A stretch of 39,544 bases of DNA, taken from positions 13,909-53,452 of the forward strand of contig NZ_BJFL01000033.1 of NCBI RefSeq assembly GCF_005405885.1. The letters are read 5' to 3'. The notes beneath the pieces are model-generated. The model was not told the DNA's origin and ran no database searches. It worked only from the letters and a program-made list of their open reading frames with translations. The translations under genes were made by a program, and so were the position numbers. Positions 39,441 through 39,544 of the stretch are shown piece by piece. Numbering within the stretch: position 1 is the first letter of the stretch; every line of letters starts with the position of its first letter. The stretch comes from Gandjariella thermophila. Its GTDB lineage: Bacteria; Actinomycetota; Actinomycetes; Mycobacteriales; Pseudonocardiaceae.

Positions 39441-39544
39441 TTACCAGCCAAGTCGGTAGAACTCCAGTGCGGTGACGATTCGGATGACATTCGGAAGCTC
39501 GGCGAGGCGCCCTCGAAAGCCGGTGGCAAGTATCTTCCAGTTCT
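39441..39544 (-). mobile_element. IS5-type transposase, 3' end only
   Basis: The minus strand from the window edge reads WKILATGFRGRLAELPN, then VIRIVTALEFYRLGW and a TAA (39441-39443). This is the carboxy terminus of a DDE transposase group common in actinomycetes that I place in the IS5 family from memory. About 33 codons are in the window. Whether the element is intact cannot be judged. Confidence 0.7.

Noticed and set aside
1-39544. CRISPR array, rRNA or tRNA genes
   Set aside because: No regularly spaced repeats, rRNA-like stretches or cloverleaf-like sequences with conserved arms were noticed on either strand.

Overview
The window is very GC-rich, with dense short-spaced genes, frequent GTG starts and ATGA/GTGA overlaps. 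It carries a type VII secretion (WXG100) toxin locus, a fadA2/fabG4/htdX block arranged as in mycobacteria, and a DUF6545 (MAB_1171c-type) membrane protein. I infer a chromosomal segment of a mycelial actinomycete, most likely Pseudonocardiales (Amycolatopsis/Saccharopolyspora-like). The genus is an inference.

Region 1 (1-8542) is a rearranged ABC-exporter locus. A GbsR/MarR-type regulator diverges from an ATPase-permease pair (5405-8542). The regulator, the divergent promoter and the ATPase start occur a second time at 1-683 with no base difference that I found. In that left copy a 630-bp in-frame deletion between two 9-bp repeats leaves a 58-codon ATPase remnant. The roughly 4.7 kb between the copies holds a WXG100 protein, a 447-residue toxin ending in a barnase-like RNase domain and its barstar-like immunity protein, a divergent 404-residue XRE regulator, and an operon of four unrecognised small genes ending in a 25-bp perfect inverted repeat.

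Region 2 (8572-13077) looks like a secreted glycerophosphodiester phosphodiesterase gene split by an island of about 3.7 kb. The island carries an ArsR-type regulator, an acyl-CoA dehydrogenase broken by an internal deletion, an intact FlK-type thioesterase, an EamA exporter and a decayed Mu/TnsB-type transposase.

Region 3 (13095-20257) is an oxidative cluster: a TetR regulator, a CYP102-like P450 without reductase, a PucR regulator, a flavin monooxygenase coupled to an alpha/beta hydrolase, and a second TetR gene with its own operator pair.

Region 4 (20280-27562) is a fatty-acid or acyl-CoA module: thiolase, high-molecular-weight FabG, MaoC hydratase, SCP2-domain protein, acyl-CoA dehydrogenase and acyl-CoA ligase. 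Four copies of a TACTCGCGAGTA-type operator, in two pairs with the same 16-bp spacing, sit at both promoter regions and suggest one regulator outside the window.

Region 5 (27653-34620) is more ordinary: a DUF3516 helicase, an FAD monooxygenase, a TMEM175-type channel remnant, a PaaX-like regulator, an alkaline-phosphatase-superfamily enzyme and a VOC protein.

Region 6 (34651-37788) is a tight leftward operon of XRE regulator, ImmA/IrrE metallopeptidase, seven-helix DUF6545 protein and SAM methyltransferase. It starts from a promoter with repeated palindromic half-sites and looks like a sensing and derepression device. The window ends with a lytic transglycosylase (37957-39165) and the 3' end of an IS5-type transposase (39441-39544).

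The two best candidates for undescribed biology are the toxin island between the repeats and the XRE-ImmA-DUF6545-methyltransferase operon. I saw no rRNA, tRNA or CRISPR array.
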